A DNA stretch of 13,169 nt from DAIDKA01 sp035503515 (GCA_035503515.1 DATJTJ010000077.1:1-13169); one strand, 5' to 3'. Positions 1-7,237 are shown, counted from the first letter of the stretch. Program-made: numbers and translations. Notes: generated by a model not told the origin, from the letters alone.

Positions 1-216
1 AGTACCTCGCGCGGCTGAGGCTGCAGATGGCTGCGCGCCCCCGCGACCACGCGGATCAGCATGCCGGCCATCGCAGCGGAGGTCGGCTACGAATCCGAAG
101 CCGCGTTCAATCGGGCATTCAAACGCGAACTCGGCGTGCCGCCGGCCCGCTACCGCATGCGCCCCAAATCAGGTGCAGCGCCACCGGCCGCGCCTGCGCC
201 TGGTTGTAGGCACTGA
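1..216 (+). pseudogene. AraC-family regulator C-terminal fragment, frameshifted
   Basis: This is the DNA-binding end of an AraC/XylS-type transcription factor. The frame starting at position 3 reads YLARLRLQMAAR, the usual opening of the second half of the AraC helix-turn-helix region. The frame starting at 40 then continues with IAAEVGYESEAAFNRAFKRE and LGVPPARYR, the classical second HTH, and stops at 214-216. The two halves lie in different frames. The switch falls in the C-rich stretch around 36-44 and fits a net loss of two bases (or gain of one) compared with an intact homologue, where about two residues such as LL normally follow AAR. The 5' part of the gene lies outside the window, so I cannot tell whether the rest is intact. 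Family identity is secure; the broken frame could be a real pseudogene or a sequencing error in a C run. Confidence 0.75.
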
Positions 217-217
217 T

Positions 218-246
218 TTGCGAAATCATATATGTACTGTTATATA
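218..246 (+). promoter_or_regulatory. Sigma70-type extended -10 promoter and possible operator
   Basis: TTGCGA at 218-223 and TATATA at 241-246 are separated by 17 bp, and the -10 is preceded by TGT (238-240), which gives an extended TGn -10 element. Transcription should start about 7 nt later, at or next to the A of the ATG at 254. An imperfect palindrome, ATATAT-N8-ATATAT (228-247), covers the -10. Because the downstream gene encodes a MarR protein, this may be its autoregulatory operator (inference; A/T-only half-sites are low complexity). The AT-rich patch stands out against the GC-rich surroundings. Confidence 0.5.
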
Positions 247-253
247 TCTTGTT

Positions 254-1267
254 ATGGAACTCACCGATATCATCCGTGAACGCGGCCCGCTGTTTCTCGG
301 CAGCCGCTTGAAACGACTCGCGGAGCGCATGCAGGCGGACGTGAGCCAGGTGGCGGCGCAGGCCGGCCTTGCGATCCAGCCCAGCCAGTATTCGCTGCTG
401 GCGACGCTGGATCGGCACGGTCCTCTGACCATCGGTGAGCTCGCCCTGGCCACCGGACTCAGTCAGCCGGCCATCACGCGCATGGCCGGCAAACTGGTGG
501 AGCTGGGGCTGGTCATGATCGACCGGCGGCACAAGGACCAGCGCCACAAGACCGTCTCGCTGACCGAGAAAGGCAAGGCCGATCTCGAGCACTCGAAAAT
601 TCATGTCTGGCCGAAAATCGAGTCGGCGGTGATCGGGATGCTGCAGGGACTGCAGGGGCCCCTGCTCGAGCAGGTTGCCGCCATCGAACGGATGCTGGCC
701 GAGATGCCCCTGGATCAACGCGCCCGGGCGAGCGCGGAATCCGCGCAGGGCCTGACGATCCTCGAGTACGCGGATGCCCTGGCGCCGGACTTCCGGGACA
801 TCAATACGCAATGGATTTCGGCCATGTACCAGCTGGAGCAGGCCGATCGGGAAGTGCTGGATGCGCCGCGTGCGCAGATCATCGACCGGGGCGGCGACAT
901 CCTGTTCGTGGCGGCCGAGGGACTGGGCGTCGTGGGAACCTGTGCCCTGCGCAGGACCGGCGAGGACCAGTACGAACTGACCAAGATGGGTGTGCTCGAG
1001 TCCGCCCGTGGCCGCAAGGCCGGTGAGTTCCTGCTGAGAGCAACGATCGCGCGGGCCGAGCGACTCGGCGCGAAGCGGCTGTACCTGCTGTCGAACAGCA
1101 AATCCGCCGCCGCCGTTCACCTCTACGAGAAGCTCGGCTTCGTGCACGACGCGGGCATCATGCAGGAGTTCGGCGCGCGGTACGAGCGCTGCAACGTGGC
1201 GATGCTCTACCAACCCAGATACGCCCGGGTCGATGCACCGCCGCTGACGTTGCCCCGACGACAGTAA
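254..1267 (+). CDS. MarR regulator / GNAT acetyltransferase fusion protein
   Basis: A 337-residue two-domain protein. Residues ~1-150 form a MarR-type winged helix: the recognition HTH lies around 58-86 (LTIGELALATGLSQPAITRM) and the wing around 90-107 (DRRHKDQRHKTVSLTEKG). Residues ~170-325 form a GNAT acyl-CoA N-acetyltransferase domain, with the acetyl-CoA pyrophosphate loop around 250-258 (ESARGRKAG) and the motif B region NSKSAAAVHLYEKLGF at 281-296. This is a known architecture of cytoplasmic proteins that presumably couple DNA binding to acetylation of a small molecule or protein; the substrate cannot be read from sequence. The frame is open back to 173, but I chose the ATG at 254 because it gives the family-like N-terminus and follows the promoter directly. 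There is no Shine-Dalgarno upstream, consistent with a leaderless message. Autoregulation is likely but inferred. Confidence 0.9.
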   Translation: MELTDIIRERGPLFLGSRLKRLAERMQADVSQVAAQAGLAIQPSQYSLLATLDRHGPLTIGELALATGLSQPAITRMAGKLVELGLVMIDRRHKDQRHKTVSLTEKGKADLEHSKIHVWPKIESAVIGMLQGLQGPLLEQVAAIERMLAEMPLDQRARASAESAQGLTILEYADALAPDFRDINTQWISAMYQLEQADREVLDAPRAQIIDRGGDILFVAAEGLGVVGTCALRRTGEDQYELTKMGVLESARGRKAGEFLLRATIARAERLGAKRLYLLSNSKSAAAVHLYEKLGFVHDAGIMQEFGARYERCNVAMLYQPRYARVDAPPLTLPRRQ

Positions 1268-1365
1268 GGTTCCACCGACGGCAACTGGCGAGGTTCTGCG
1301 TCAACGCGACCGGACGGTTGCGGGAGGATGTTCACTCTTACCTACCGTAATAGTGGAACCTGCAC

Positions 1366-1530
1366 ATGAACCCGAACGAGATCGGCGATCCGCCCTCCCC
1401 GGTGCCACCGCGGGTGGATCCCAATCCACCGCCCGGTGATCCGGTGCCCGCGGATCCGGTCCCGCAGCCTCACGATCCAATACCCGGCAAGACACCCCCA
1501 GTACAGCCGCCGGTGCCGCCGCGCGACTGA
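1366..1530 (+). CDS. small proline-rich protein (54 aa), hypothetical
   Basis: An open frame of 54 codons from ATG to TGA. About 40 percent of residues are Pro, set in short P-x-P and DPxP units with Asp and a few basic residues. It has no signal peptide, membrane segment or cysteine, and is probably extended or unstructured. The start is preceded by AGTGGAAC (1352-1359), a weak ribosome-binding sequence 6 nt before the ATG. It lies 98 bp after the MarR-GNAT gene on the same strand and ends 4 bp before the convergent stop of the secreted Pro-x-x protein gene. I do not recognise a function. GC-rich DNA favours chance Pro-rich ORFs, but the clean start, the short DPxP pattern and the tight convergent fit make a real gene somewhat more likely than not. 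Confidence 0.5.
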   Translation: MNPNEIGDPPSPVPPRVDPNPPPGDPVPADPVPQPHDPIPGKTPPVQPPVPPRD

Positions 1531-1534
1531 GGCG

Positions 1535-1879
1535 TCAGTGGCTGTTTGCGGGGCTCCCCGGTGTGCCCGGGGTTCCCGGTGGGGGTGGATTGCCCGGTTG
1601 CCCGGGCGTGCCAGGATTTCCGGGCGCCGACGGATTGCCGGGCTCACCCGGAGTGCCCGGACGGCCCGGCGCGGCGGGATTGGCGGGTGAGCCGGGAGTG
1701 CCGGGTTTGCCCGGCGGTGCCGGATTAGCGGGAACTCCGGGACTGCCCGGAACACCGGGAGATGTGGGACTGGCGGGCATGCCCGGCCCCGTGGGTGTCA
1801 CGCTCGATGTCTGAGCGACCGCCAGGGTTGCCGCGCCCAGGAAGCTTACCCACACCGCGGACGAATAACGCGTCGTCAT
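1535..1879 (-). CDS. secreted Pro-x-x / collagen-like repeat protein
   Basis: A 114-residue predicted exported protein. Residues 1-22 are a signal peptide (Arg at 4, a hydrophobic core VWVSFLGAATLAV, then AVA before Q23 as a type I cleavage site). From P29 to N112 there are 28 uninterrupted P-x-x triplets. Gly follows Pro in 18 of them (PGT, PGN, PGS and similar); the others have Ala, Ser, Thr or Pro there. Third residues are mostly small or polar. The protein ends with SH. It has no cysteine and no sorting or anchor signal, so I expect a soluble periplasmic or extracellular polyproline-II or collagen-like rod. The ATG at 1879 was preferred over an in-frame TTG at 1894 because it gives a normal signal peptide and has GGGG just upstream. 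It sits 84 nt downstream of the MmcQ-DUF1801 gene on the same strand. Function unknown. The plus strand across this gene reads as perfect Gly-X-Y. Confidence 0.7.
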   Translation of the reverse strand: MTTRYSSAVWVSFLGAATLAVAQTSSVTPTGPGMPASPTSPGVPGSPGVPANPAPPGKPGTPGSPANPAAPGRPGTPGEPGNPSAPGNPGTPGQPGNPPPPGTPGTPGSPANSH

Positions 1880-1924
1880 GGGACAACCCCGCAAATTGCG
1901 CGCGAATCGAGGCTGTCATGCTGC

Positions 1925-1941
1925 GCCCGGCAGGACCGGGC
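1925..1941. repeat. GC-rich hairpin between two minus-strand genes
   Basis: A perfect 6-bp inverted repeat, GCCCGG (1925-1930) and CCGGGC (1936-1941), with a 5-nt loop. It lies between the stop of the MmcQ-DUF1801 gene (1964) and the start of the Pro-x-x protein gene (1879). No U-tract follows on either strand, so it is not a canonical intrinsic terminator. It could attenuate transcription or protect mRNA ends, or be chance in GC-rich DNA. Confidence 0.3.
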
Positions 1942-1963
1942 TCTGTCGGCGGGCGCGGCGACC

Positions 1964-2647
1964 TCATGTAGGCTCAGGGCCTGATCGGATCTCCTTGATG
2001 CGGGCGCGGATCAGCTTGCGCAGCAGCGCCGTGGACAGCGGCTGACTTTCGGAAAAGTGCACGGCGCCCTTGGTCTGGCCGAAGGCCTTGAGGTCCTTGG
2101 CGAGCGTCTTCAGCGTCCGGCCACTGAACGGGTAGTATGAGCCGCCGCTCGCGGTTGCCGCGAACCCGGCCACGACTTTGCCCTCGAGACGGAACGCCGG
2201 GATGCGATAGCTGATGCACTCCTGCGCCTCGGGTACGATTTCGCGGATCCGGGCGCGCAACTCCACGAGCGCCCGTCGTCGTGGCGCCGGGACCCGCTTC
2301 AGGTAATCGTCGATGGTCGCGGACCGCGACACGAACCGACAGGCATCCCCCAACAGTGCCTTGAGATCCGCCCTGGAGATTTTCGAGAGCCGCACCAGGA
2401 CCGTGGGATGGGACACGTAGTGGTCCGTGAGGTAGTACGTTCCGGGCTGCTGCCGTATCAGCTCGGCGCGGTGTTCGGTATCGATACGCACCATCAGGCT
2501 GTCGGCTTCGGCGGACTTGTTCCTGGGCACGCAGGCCACGAGCCTGCCGTCCAGTTTCAGGACGAGAGCCCCGTAGGCCGTGGCAGCGACGACGCCGGGA
2601 AAGCCCAGTCCCAATTCCCTGACGGTCTCGAAACTGTGGATGGCCAT
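1964..2647 (-). CDS. MmcQ/YjbR-like domain fused to DUF1801 domain
   Basis: A 227-residue cytoplasmic protein with two recognisable domains. Residues ~5-106 match the MmcQ/YjbR (CyaY-like fold) family: FPGVVAATAYGALVLKLDGR, then VPRNKSAEADSLMVRID, then YYLTDHYVSHPTVLVRL. Residues ~110-222 match DUF1801 (YdhG-like): TIDDYLKRVP, EAQECISYRIPAFRL, YYPFSGRTL and TKGAVHFSESQPLSTALLRK. Both families occur widely as separate small proteins of unknown biochemical function; MmcQ/YjbR proteins are often called DNA-binding on structural grounds only. The ATG at 2647 has a good ribosome-binding site, GAGGT at 2654-2658, 6 nt upstream, and is clearly better than the open TTG at 2689. A 104-nt gap separates it from the large upstream operon on the same strand, so it may have its own promoter; a TACAAT hexamer on the minus strand (2737-2732) lacks a convincing -35. 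Confidence 0.85.
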   Translation of the reverse strand: MAIHSFETVRELGLGFPGVVAATAYGALVLKLDGRLVACVPRNKSAEADSLMVRIDTEHRAELIRQQPGTYYLTDHYVSHPTVLVRLSKISRADLKALLGDACRFVSRSATIDDYLKRVPAPRRRALVELRARIREIVPEAQECISYRIPAFRLEGKVVAGFAATASGGSYYPFSGRTLKTLAKDLKAFGQTKGAVHFSESQPLSTALLRKLIRARIKEIRSGPEPT

Positions 2648-2751
2648 GCGAATACCTCGATTACTTCCGCGCTGGCAAAGCCCCGGCAAAGAAGTGCAGC
2701 GCGGTCTCGGTTGCGATCCGGTGGACCGGTGATTGTAACAGTGGCAGTCCG

Positions 2752-5073
2752 TCAGGGCGGTAGCGGCGGCAGCATCACGGTGGGCGAGGTATCCAGAGAG
2801 GCGACATCCGCCGGCGGCATGATCTGGGTGGGAGAGGCGTCCGCGGGTGGGCCGGCGCGCGGCTGAAACGGCTCCTGACTTCGCAACCGGTCCAGGGCTT
2901 CCTCGGCCTCGAGGGGCGCACTGAAAAAGTAGCCCTGGCCATACTCGCAGCCCATCTGCTGCAGGGTCGTGGCGGCGGCCTCCGATTCGATGATCTCGGC
3001 GATGGCGGTGAGCTGCAGGCTGTCGGCCATCTGCACCATGGCGGCCATCATGCCGGTGTTGGCCTGGTCGGCATCGTCGAGGTTGATGAAGGGTCGCTCT
3101 ATCTTCACGAAGTCGAACGGAAAAAGGTGCAGGTTGCTGAGCGAGGTGAAGCCGGTGCCAAAATCGTCGAGCATGAGTCCCACGCCCAGCGCATGCAGCT
3201 GTTCGAGCGCATGCCGCGCCGCCCCCACGTTGCTGACGAGCGAGGCTTCGGTGACCTCGAACTTGATGGACGCGGCGGGTATGCCGGTATGGTGCAGCAG
3301 CGTGGCGACGTAGGCGGCGAGTTCGGGGTCACGCAGCGCGCTCGCGGACAGATTGACGCTGATGTAGAAGGTCAGCCCCGCGGGCATGCGCTGGCGCCAG
3401 TTCGCAGCGATCTTCAGGGCGCTCAGGATGACCCAGCGGGTGATCGGCACCATCAGTCCGGCATCTTCTGCAATGCGCAGGAAGCGATCCGGCGCGAGCA
3501 CTCCCTCCAGGGGGTGCAGCCAGCGCAGCAGCGCCTCTGCCCCCACCATCCGGTAGGTGCGCAGGTCGACGACCGGCTGCAGCAGCAGGTGCAGCTGCCG
3601 CTTCTCGAGCGCGATGTGCAGATCGGCTTCCAGACTCACGAGCGTGGCGGCCTGGCCGCTCATGTTCGGCGTGTACAGGACCACCCTGGAGCTCTCGTTC
3701 TGTTTTGCCACCGAGAGGGCGATGTCGGCCTCACGCACGACGTCCTCGGCGCGCTGTTGCCCGGACTCGGTGCAGGTCATGCCGACACTCGCGGCCACGA
3801 CCAACTGGTGGCGACGCAGTTGAAACGGAAGCCGCAGGCCCTCCATGAGCTGGGCGCCGATGTCCATGGCGGCGCGCGGCGACTCGACCTGCGGGAGCAG
3901 GACGGCGAACTGGTCGGCGCTCCAGCGCGCGAGTATTCCCTCGAAGCCCGCCGCCGTGCCCTCGAAGCGGCGCGCGGCCTGCACCATCAGTTCGTCGCCG
4001 GCAGTGTGCCCGAGCAGACCCCCGATGAGCTTGAATCGGGCGATGTCGATGAGGAGCACTGCAATGCGCGCGCGCTGTTTCCTGCGGATGTCCCGCAGTG
4101 CACGGTCGAGCCGGTCCATGAAGTAGCGCCGGTTGGGAATGCCCGTGACGGCATCGTGGAAGAGCGCATGCGAGTAGGTCTCCTGCAGGGTCATCCGCTG
4201 CTGCATCTCCTGGGCGAGTTGCTGATTGACGGAGTGCAGCCGGCGCCGCGCCGCCGCCAGGGCCTGCCGCGAGCGCTGCAGGGCGTGACTCAGGTCGTGC
4301 GTGCCGAAGGCGAGCAGCCAGGCCAGGAATGCGAACAGGGCCAGATCGGCAATGAGCAGATTGACGGGATACCAGCCGGCGTGTGGCCGGATGACGAGTT
4401 CGAGAGCGGTTCCGGGAAGGGTGGCGAGCGGCAGCGGCACGCGGATGGCCTGGGCGTCCGGCAGGGGCTCCAGGCTCGAGCCCAGGAAGATGCGCGGCTG
4501 GGCGCCGCCGGGCAGGGCCTGCGCCAACTGGAAGTCATAGCCCATGCCGGTGAGGCGGCCGAGATGGGCGTTGGCGATGAGCATCTCCAGGTCCGCATAG
4601 GCGACCCACCAGCCGGCCCCGGCCGCGGTATCGCCACCGGGAATCGGGGCCGCCGGTATCCTGGCGGCAACGATCCAGCGGCTGCCGAGACGCATGGGCC
4701 CGAGGATGGCTGCGGCCGGCAGCGCGTGCCTTGCCTCCGCCGACTGCCATTCGCTGGCAATGTCCTTCCCCAGCGCACCGCCACTGGCGGACGCGTCGAG
4801 GAGGGCATCGTTCGGTGCCATCCGCAGGACGTGGATGGGGTGGCCGGTCCCGGACGCGGCGGCCCGCGCCGTATCGGTCAGGGCCGCGAATGCCGGTTTG
4901 AGCCTCGCGGCGAACAGTGCACCGATCCTGCCCGCCGCCTCACGGGCGACCTCCGTGTGATGCTGCACGCTCAGGTACATGAGCCGGCCGCCCGCCGCCA
5001 CGACCACGATGAGCACCACGACGGTCGGCAGCGCGCCGGAGACGGAGGTCCGCAGGCGCGATCCGCCCTTCAT
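2752..5073 (-). CDS. membrane GGDEF-EAL protein, predicted c-di-GMP phosphodiesterase
   Basis: A 773-residue inner-membrane protein. TM1 is ~12-34, an extracytoplasmic region of about 200 residues follows (36-236), and TM2 is ~238-256. A short coiled linker (260-300) leads to a GGDEF domain (~305-467), an EAL domain (~477-730) and a Pro-rich tail (734-773). The GGDEF site is degenerate: SADQF at 385-389 replaces GGDEF, the second metal Asp is Ala (IDIARFK, A345), the substrate Asn-Asp pair of the FKxIND motif is Gly-Gly (351-352), and no RxxD inhibitory site is visible. The EAL side keeps its hallmarks: GAEALLRW (511-518), N574 in SVNLS, FEVTE (605-609), DDFGTG (636-641), K657, E693/E696 and Q713. 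I therefore predict c-di-GMP hydrolysis, with the GGDEF as a regulatory module. The gene is last in the operon; its ATG overlaps the barrel gene stop by 4 nt (ATGA). Confidence 0.93.
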   Translation of the reverse strand: MKGGSRLRTSVSGALPTVVVLIVVVAAGGRLMYLSVQHHTEVAREAAGRIGALFAARLKPAFAALTDTARAAASGTGHPIHVLRMAPNDALLDASASGGALGKDIASEWQSAEARHALPAAAILGPMRLGSRWIVAARIPAAPIPGGDTAAGAGWWVAYADLEMLIANAHLGRLTGMGYDFQLAQALPGGAQPRIFLGSSLEPLPDAQAIRVPLPLATLPGTALELVIRPHAGWYPVNLLIADLALFAFLAWLLAFGTHDLSHALQRSRQALAAARRRLHSVNQQLAQEMQQRMTLQETYSHALFHDAVTGIPNRRYFMDRLDRALRDIRRKQRARIAVLLIDIARFKLIGGLLGHTAGDELMVQAARRFEGTAAGFEGILARWSADQFAVLLPQVESPRAAMDIGAQLMEGLRLPFQLRRHQLVVAASVGMTCTESGQQRAEDVVREADIALSVAKQNESSRVVLYTPNMSGQAATLVSLEADLHIALEKRQLHLLLQPVVDLRTYRMVGAEALLRWLHPLEGVLAPDRFLRIAEDAGLMVPITRWVILSALKIAANWRQRMPAGLTFYISVNLSASALRDPELAAYVATLLHHTGIPAASIKFEVTEASLVSNVGAARHALEQLHALGVGLMLDDFGTGFTSLSNLHLFPFDFVKIERPFINLDDADQANTGMMAAMVQMADSLQLTAIAEIIESEAAATTLQQMGCEYGQGYFFSAPLEAEEALDRLRSQEPFQPRAGPPADASPTQIMPPADVASLDTSPTVMLPPLPP

Positions 5074-5873
5074 CTCGCCGGACTCGTGCCGACGTGGAAC
5101 ACGCAGGCGAGCGTCACGATCACGCGCTTGGTCCCGGACAGGTCCTGGTAGTCCGCGGTCAGCGTGAGATCACTGTGGAGGCTGCGGAAGGGCCGGGCCA
5201 CACCGAGGTAGGCTTCCTTCAGGCGACGGACCGGTATGGTCAGGTCGATGCCGAGCACGGCCGCGGCGGCCGGGCCGTAGGCGGCTCCGGCGGTATAGGT
5301 CACATCGTGGCCGTAGGCGTCGATGCGTATCCCGGGCAGCCGGGTGCCGAGATTGCCCGACAGGGAATATGAGTAGGTGACGGACGTCTGCAGGCGCGGA
5401 CTCCACAGGTACGAGAGTCCGACCTTGGGAAGATTGCCGTGGGTCGATTCGACGTTGATCTGCTTGTCCTCCAGCTGCGCGGTGAACTGGCGGAAGTAGA
5501 AGGCGTCGAGACCGAGGGTTTCGATACGGTAGTGAAACGGATGCGGGCCGTCGTCGCCCGCGCCCTCGTGGGCCTCGGCATAGACGGAATAGCGCTGGTT
5601 CTCGGGACCGAACGACTGGGAACCATTGGCCGAGGCGAATGACCAGTGCGCGGCGGACAGTTCCTGGTATTCGGCGGCGATACCGACGAGCGTGTCGGCA
5701 TCGAAATTGTGCAGCCAGCCGAGCGAGGCCCCGCCGCCGCCATGGGTGCCCGAGAGCGTGGAGCCGTCCGCGCTGAATACGATGCGATCGTCGCTGGTGT
5801 CCGCGCCTGATGCGAGGCCGCAACCCAGGCCGATGACCCCGATCAGGACCGGGGCAAGTCGCCGCACGCTCAT
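5070..5873 (-). CDS. small outer-membrane beta-barrel protein
   Basis: A 267-residue exported protein. Residues 1-24 are a signal peptide (MSVRR, a hydrophobic core, then a likely SGA cleavage site before D25); C18 is not in a proper lipobox. The mature chain alternates polar and hydrophobic or aromatic residues, as in amphipathic beta-strands (for example TSVTYSYSLSGNLG, AYGHDVTYTAGAAYG, LHSDLTLTADYQDL), with tight turns and Gly/Asp/Asn-rich loops. Its length suits roughly 10-14 strands. I cannot assign it to a named family; it resembles the YaiO-like or porin-like barrels found in polysaccharide clusters only in general character. GAGGA (5881-5885) lies 7 nt upstream of the ATG. The start overlaps the PAS protein stop by 4 nt and the stop overlaps the GGDEF-EAL start by 4 nt. 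Position in the operon suggests an export channel or a surface receptor (inference). Confidence 0.8.
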   Translation of the reverse strand: MSVRRLAPVLIGVIGLGCGLASGADTSDDRIVFSADGSTLSGTHGGGGASLGWLHNFDADTLVGIAAEYQELSAAHWSFASANGSQSFGPENQRYSVYAEAHEGAGDDGPHPFHYRIETLGLDAFYFRQFTAQLEDKQINVESTHGNLPKVGLSYLWSPRLQTSVTYSYSLSGNLGTRLPGIRIDAYGHDVTYTAGAAYGPAAAAVLGIDLTIPVRRLKEAYLGVARPFRSLHSDLTLTADYQDLSGTKRVIVTLACVFHVGTSPAR

Positions 5874-7237
5874 CGCAATGTCCTCACGGTGCCCGTAACG
5901 ATGGTCGCATTGGTCGCCTGCGAGTCCGCGGTCACGCCGCTTCCCACGGGCAGGAACGACACGGCAAAGATATCGGTGTCCTCACCCGGCAGCGGGATGG
6001 CCGAGGCGGTGAGCTCGTAGACCCGCGATCCGATCTGCATGTGTGACTTGCGCCGTCCGGTCAGGCCGGGCTCCCACCAGCGCAGGCCGGGGGCGACCGG
6101 CGGCAGCAGGCTCTCGGCCTCCATGCCGACCCTGGCGCCGGCCAGCAGGCCCGCGAGCAGCCGGTTGAATGCCAGCACGCGCCCGTGGGGGTCGATCACC
6201 AGCGCGGCGTATCCGGATGAGTCGAGTGCCGAGCGGACACAGAAGATCTCGGTTTCGTCCTTGATCGTCAGCAGCGCCAGGCGGCGCTCCCGGTGCATGA
6301 CGTGCAGCACCTTCACCAGGGTGAGCCGCAGGCCCCCTCCGATGCGCAGGATGGTCGATGGCGCCTCGCCGTCGGCGCCCGTGATGAGTTCCTGGATGAT
6401 TTCGGGATAGGAGAAATCGAGTACCTCGAACGCCGGCCGGCCCTCGCGGATCGCGCCCGGGTCCAGGTAGCTGCGCGTGGCCTCGCTCACCGCAACGATG
6501 CCCAGCGACGTGGGATCGATCAACAGGGCCGGCAGCGGCAGGTGTTCCACGAGCCGCGACCACAGTGCCTCGTTGCGTTCGGCCTCGGCGCGGGCGACGG
6601 CCGCGTCCTCGGTGAGCCGCCCGAAGACGATGCCCACGTATTCGGCCGCCACGGCGCAGGCGATGAGACCGACGCAGAACACCTCGAGCAGCACCACCAG
6701 ATAGTTGATGGGCGCGGAGAAGGCGGAGAAGGCGGGCTCGGCCGTGGCGGCCCCTCGCCCGAAGAGCCAGGTCAGCCACTGATCGCTGCCGGTCACACCG
6801 CCCGCGAACCAGCGCAGTTCGGAGGATTCGCTCAATGACATCAGGCCGACCGTCACGATGGCGACCGCCGCCAGCAGGTAGGGGTGCCAGCGCGAAAGGA
6901 AGATGCTGCCAATGACGGGCAGCACGAACACGATCAGGAACAGCGGATTCTGCAGGGCACCGACGTGGTCCCAGATGAATCCCAGCAGCCCGACCCCCGC
7001 CACTTCCAGGACGCTGACCGCCCGCCCCTGCCACACGGTCTGTCGTCGCTGCGGAGCGGCGATCAGGGTCAGGGCGACATGCACGACGCCCAGGACGAGC
7101 AGGCCGCAACTGGCCGGGACGATGTCGACCTGGAAGTCGCTCACCAGCCAGGGCAGGCCCGTGCCGACGAGCACCGCCAATATCGTCATCAGCCAGATGT
7201 CATTCAGCAGCTGGATCTGGGAGTTTTTGGAATTCAT
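5870..7237 (-). CDS. six-TM membrane protein with tandem PAS domains, no output domain
   Basis: A 455-residue inner-membrane protein. About six transmembrane helices lie at roughly 10-32, 39-60, 74-92, 95-114, 118-135 and 176-205. A short charged helix (207-228) leads to two PAS-like domains: ~225-330 (EHLPLPALLIDPTSLGIVAV) and ~333-430 (SSGYAALVIDPHGRVLAFNR). The layout matches the sensory half of a membrane histidine kinase or diguanylate cyclase, but the chain ends after PAS2 with no HisKA, HATPase, GGDEF or HTH domain and no obvious frameshift remnant behind it. Ligand or cofactor is unknown. It may pass a signal to a partner, most simply the GGDEF-EAL protein of the same operon (inference). 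AAGGGA precedes the ATG at a workable distance. The start overlaps the beta-helix gene stop by 4 nt. Confidence 0.82.
   Translation of the reverse strand: MNSKNSQIQLLNDIWLMTILAVLVGTGLPWLVSDFQVDIVPASCGLLVLGVVHVALTLIAAPQRRQTVWQGRAVSVLEVAGVGLLGFIWDHVGALQNPLFLIVFVLPVIGSIFLSRWHPYLLAAVAIVTVGLMSLSESSELRWFAGGVTGSDQWLTWLFGRGAATAEPAFSAFSAPINYLVVLLEVFCVGLIACAVAAEYVGIVFGRLTEDAAVARAEAERNEALWSRLVEHLPLPALLIDPTSLGIVAVSEATRSYLDPGAIREGRPAFEVLDFSYPEIIQELITGADGEAPSTILRIGGGLRLTLVKVLHVMHRERRLALLTIKDETEIFCVRSALDSSGYAALVIDPHGRVLAFNRLLAGLLAGARVGMEAESLLPPVAPGLRWWEPGLTGRRKSHMQIGSRVYELTASAIPLPGEDTDIFAVSFLPVGSGVTADSQATNATIVTGTVRTLR

Noticed and set aside
119..1213. Minus-strand open frame the same size as the MarR-GNAT gene
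   Set aside because: Antisense shadow; the plus strand has the MarR and GNAT motifs and a promoter.
1535..1815. Plus-strand collagen-like frame as a separate gene
   Set aside because: Its Gly-X-Y pattern follows automatically from Pro-x-x on the other strand; it has no convincing start or RBS, no signal peptide, and uses TTG/TTA leucine codons unusual for this GC-rich DNA. Kept as a finding only.
1535..1879. 9-nt periodic repeat as a CRISPR array or tandem satellite
   Set aside because: The periodicity is codon-level (P-x-x), units vary freely at the third triplet, and there are no conserved repeats with unique spacers.
2715..2731. CCGGT-GG-ACCGG palindrome downstream of the GGDEF-EAL gene as terminator
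   Set aside because: Only 5 bp with a 2-nt loop and no U-tract after it; too weak to call.
3127..5151. Long plus-strand open frame (674 codons) opposite the GGDEF-EAL and barrel genes
   Set aside because: Its translation is rich in Arg/Gly/His/Gln with no domain, and it lies antisense to a gene with unmistakable EAL motifs; long antisense frames are common in GC-rich DNA.
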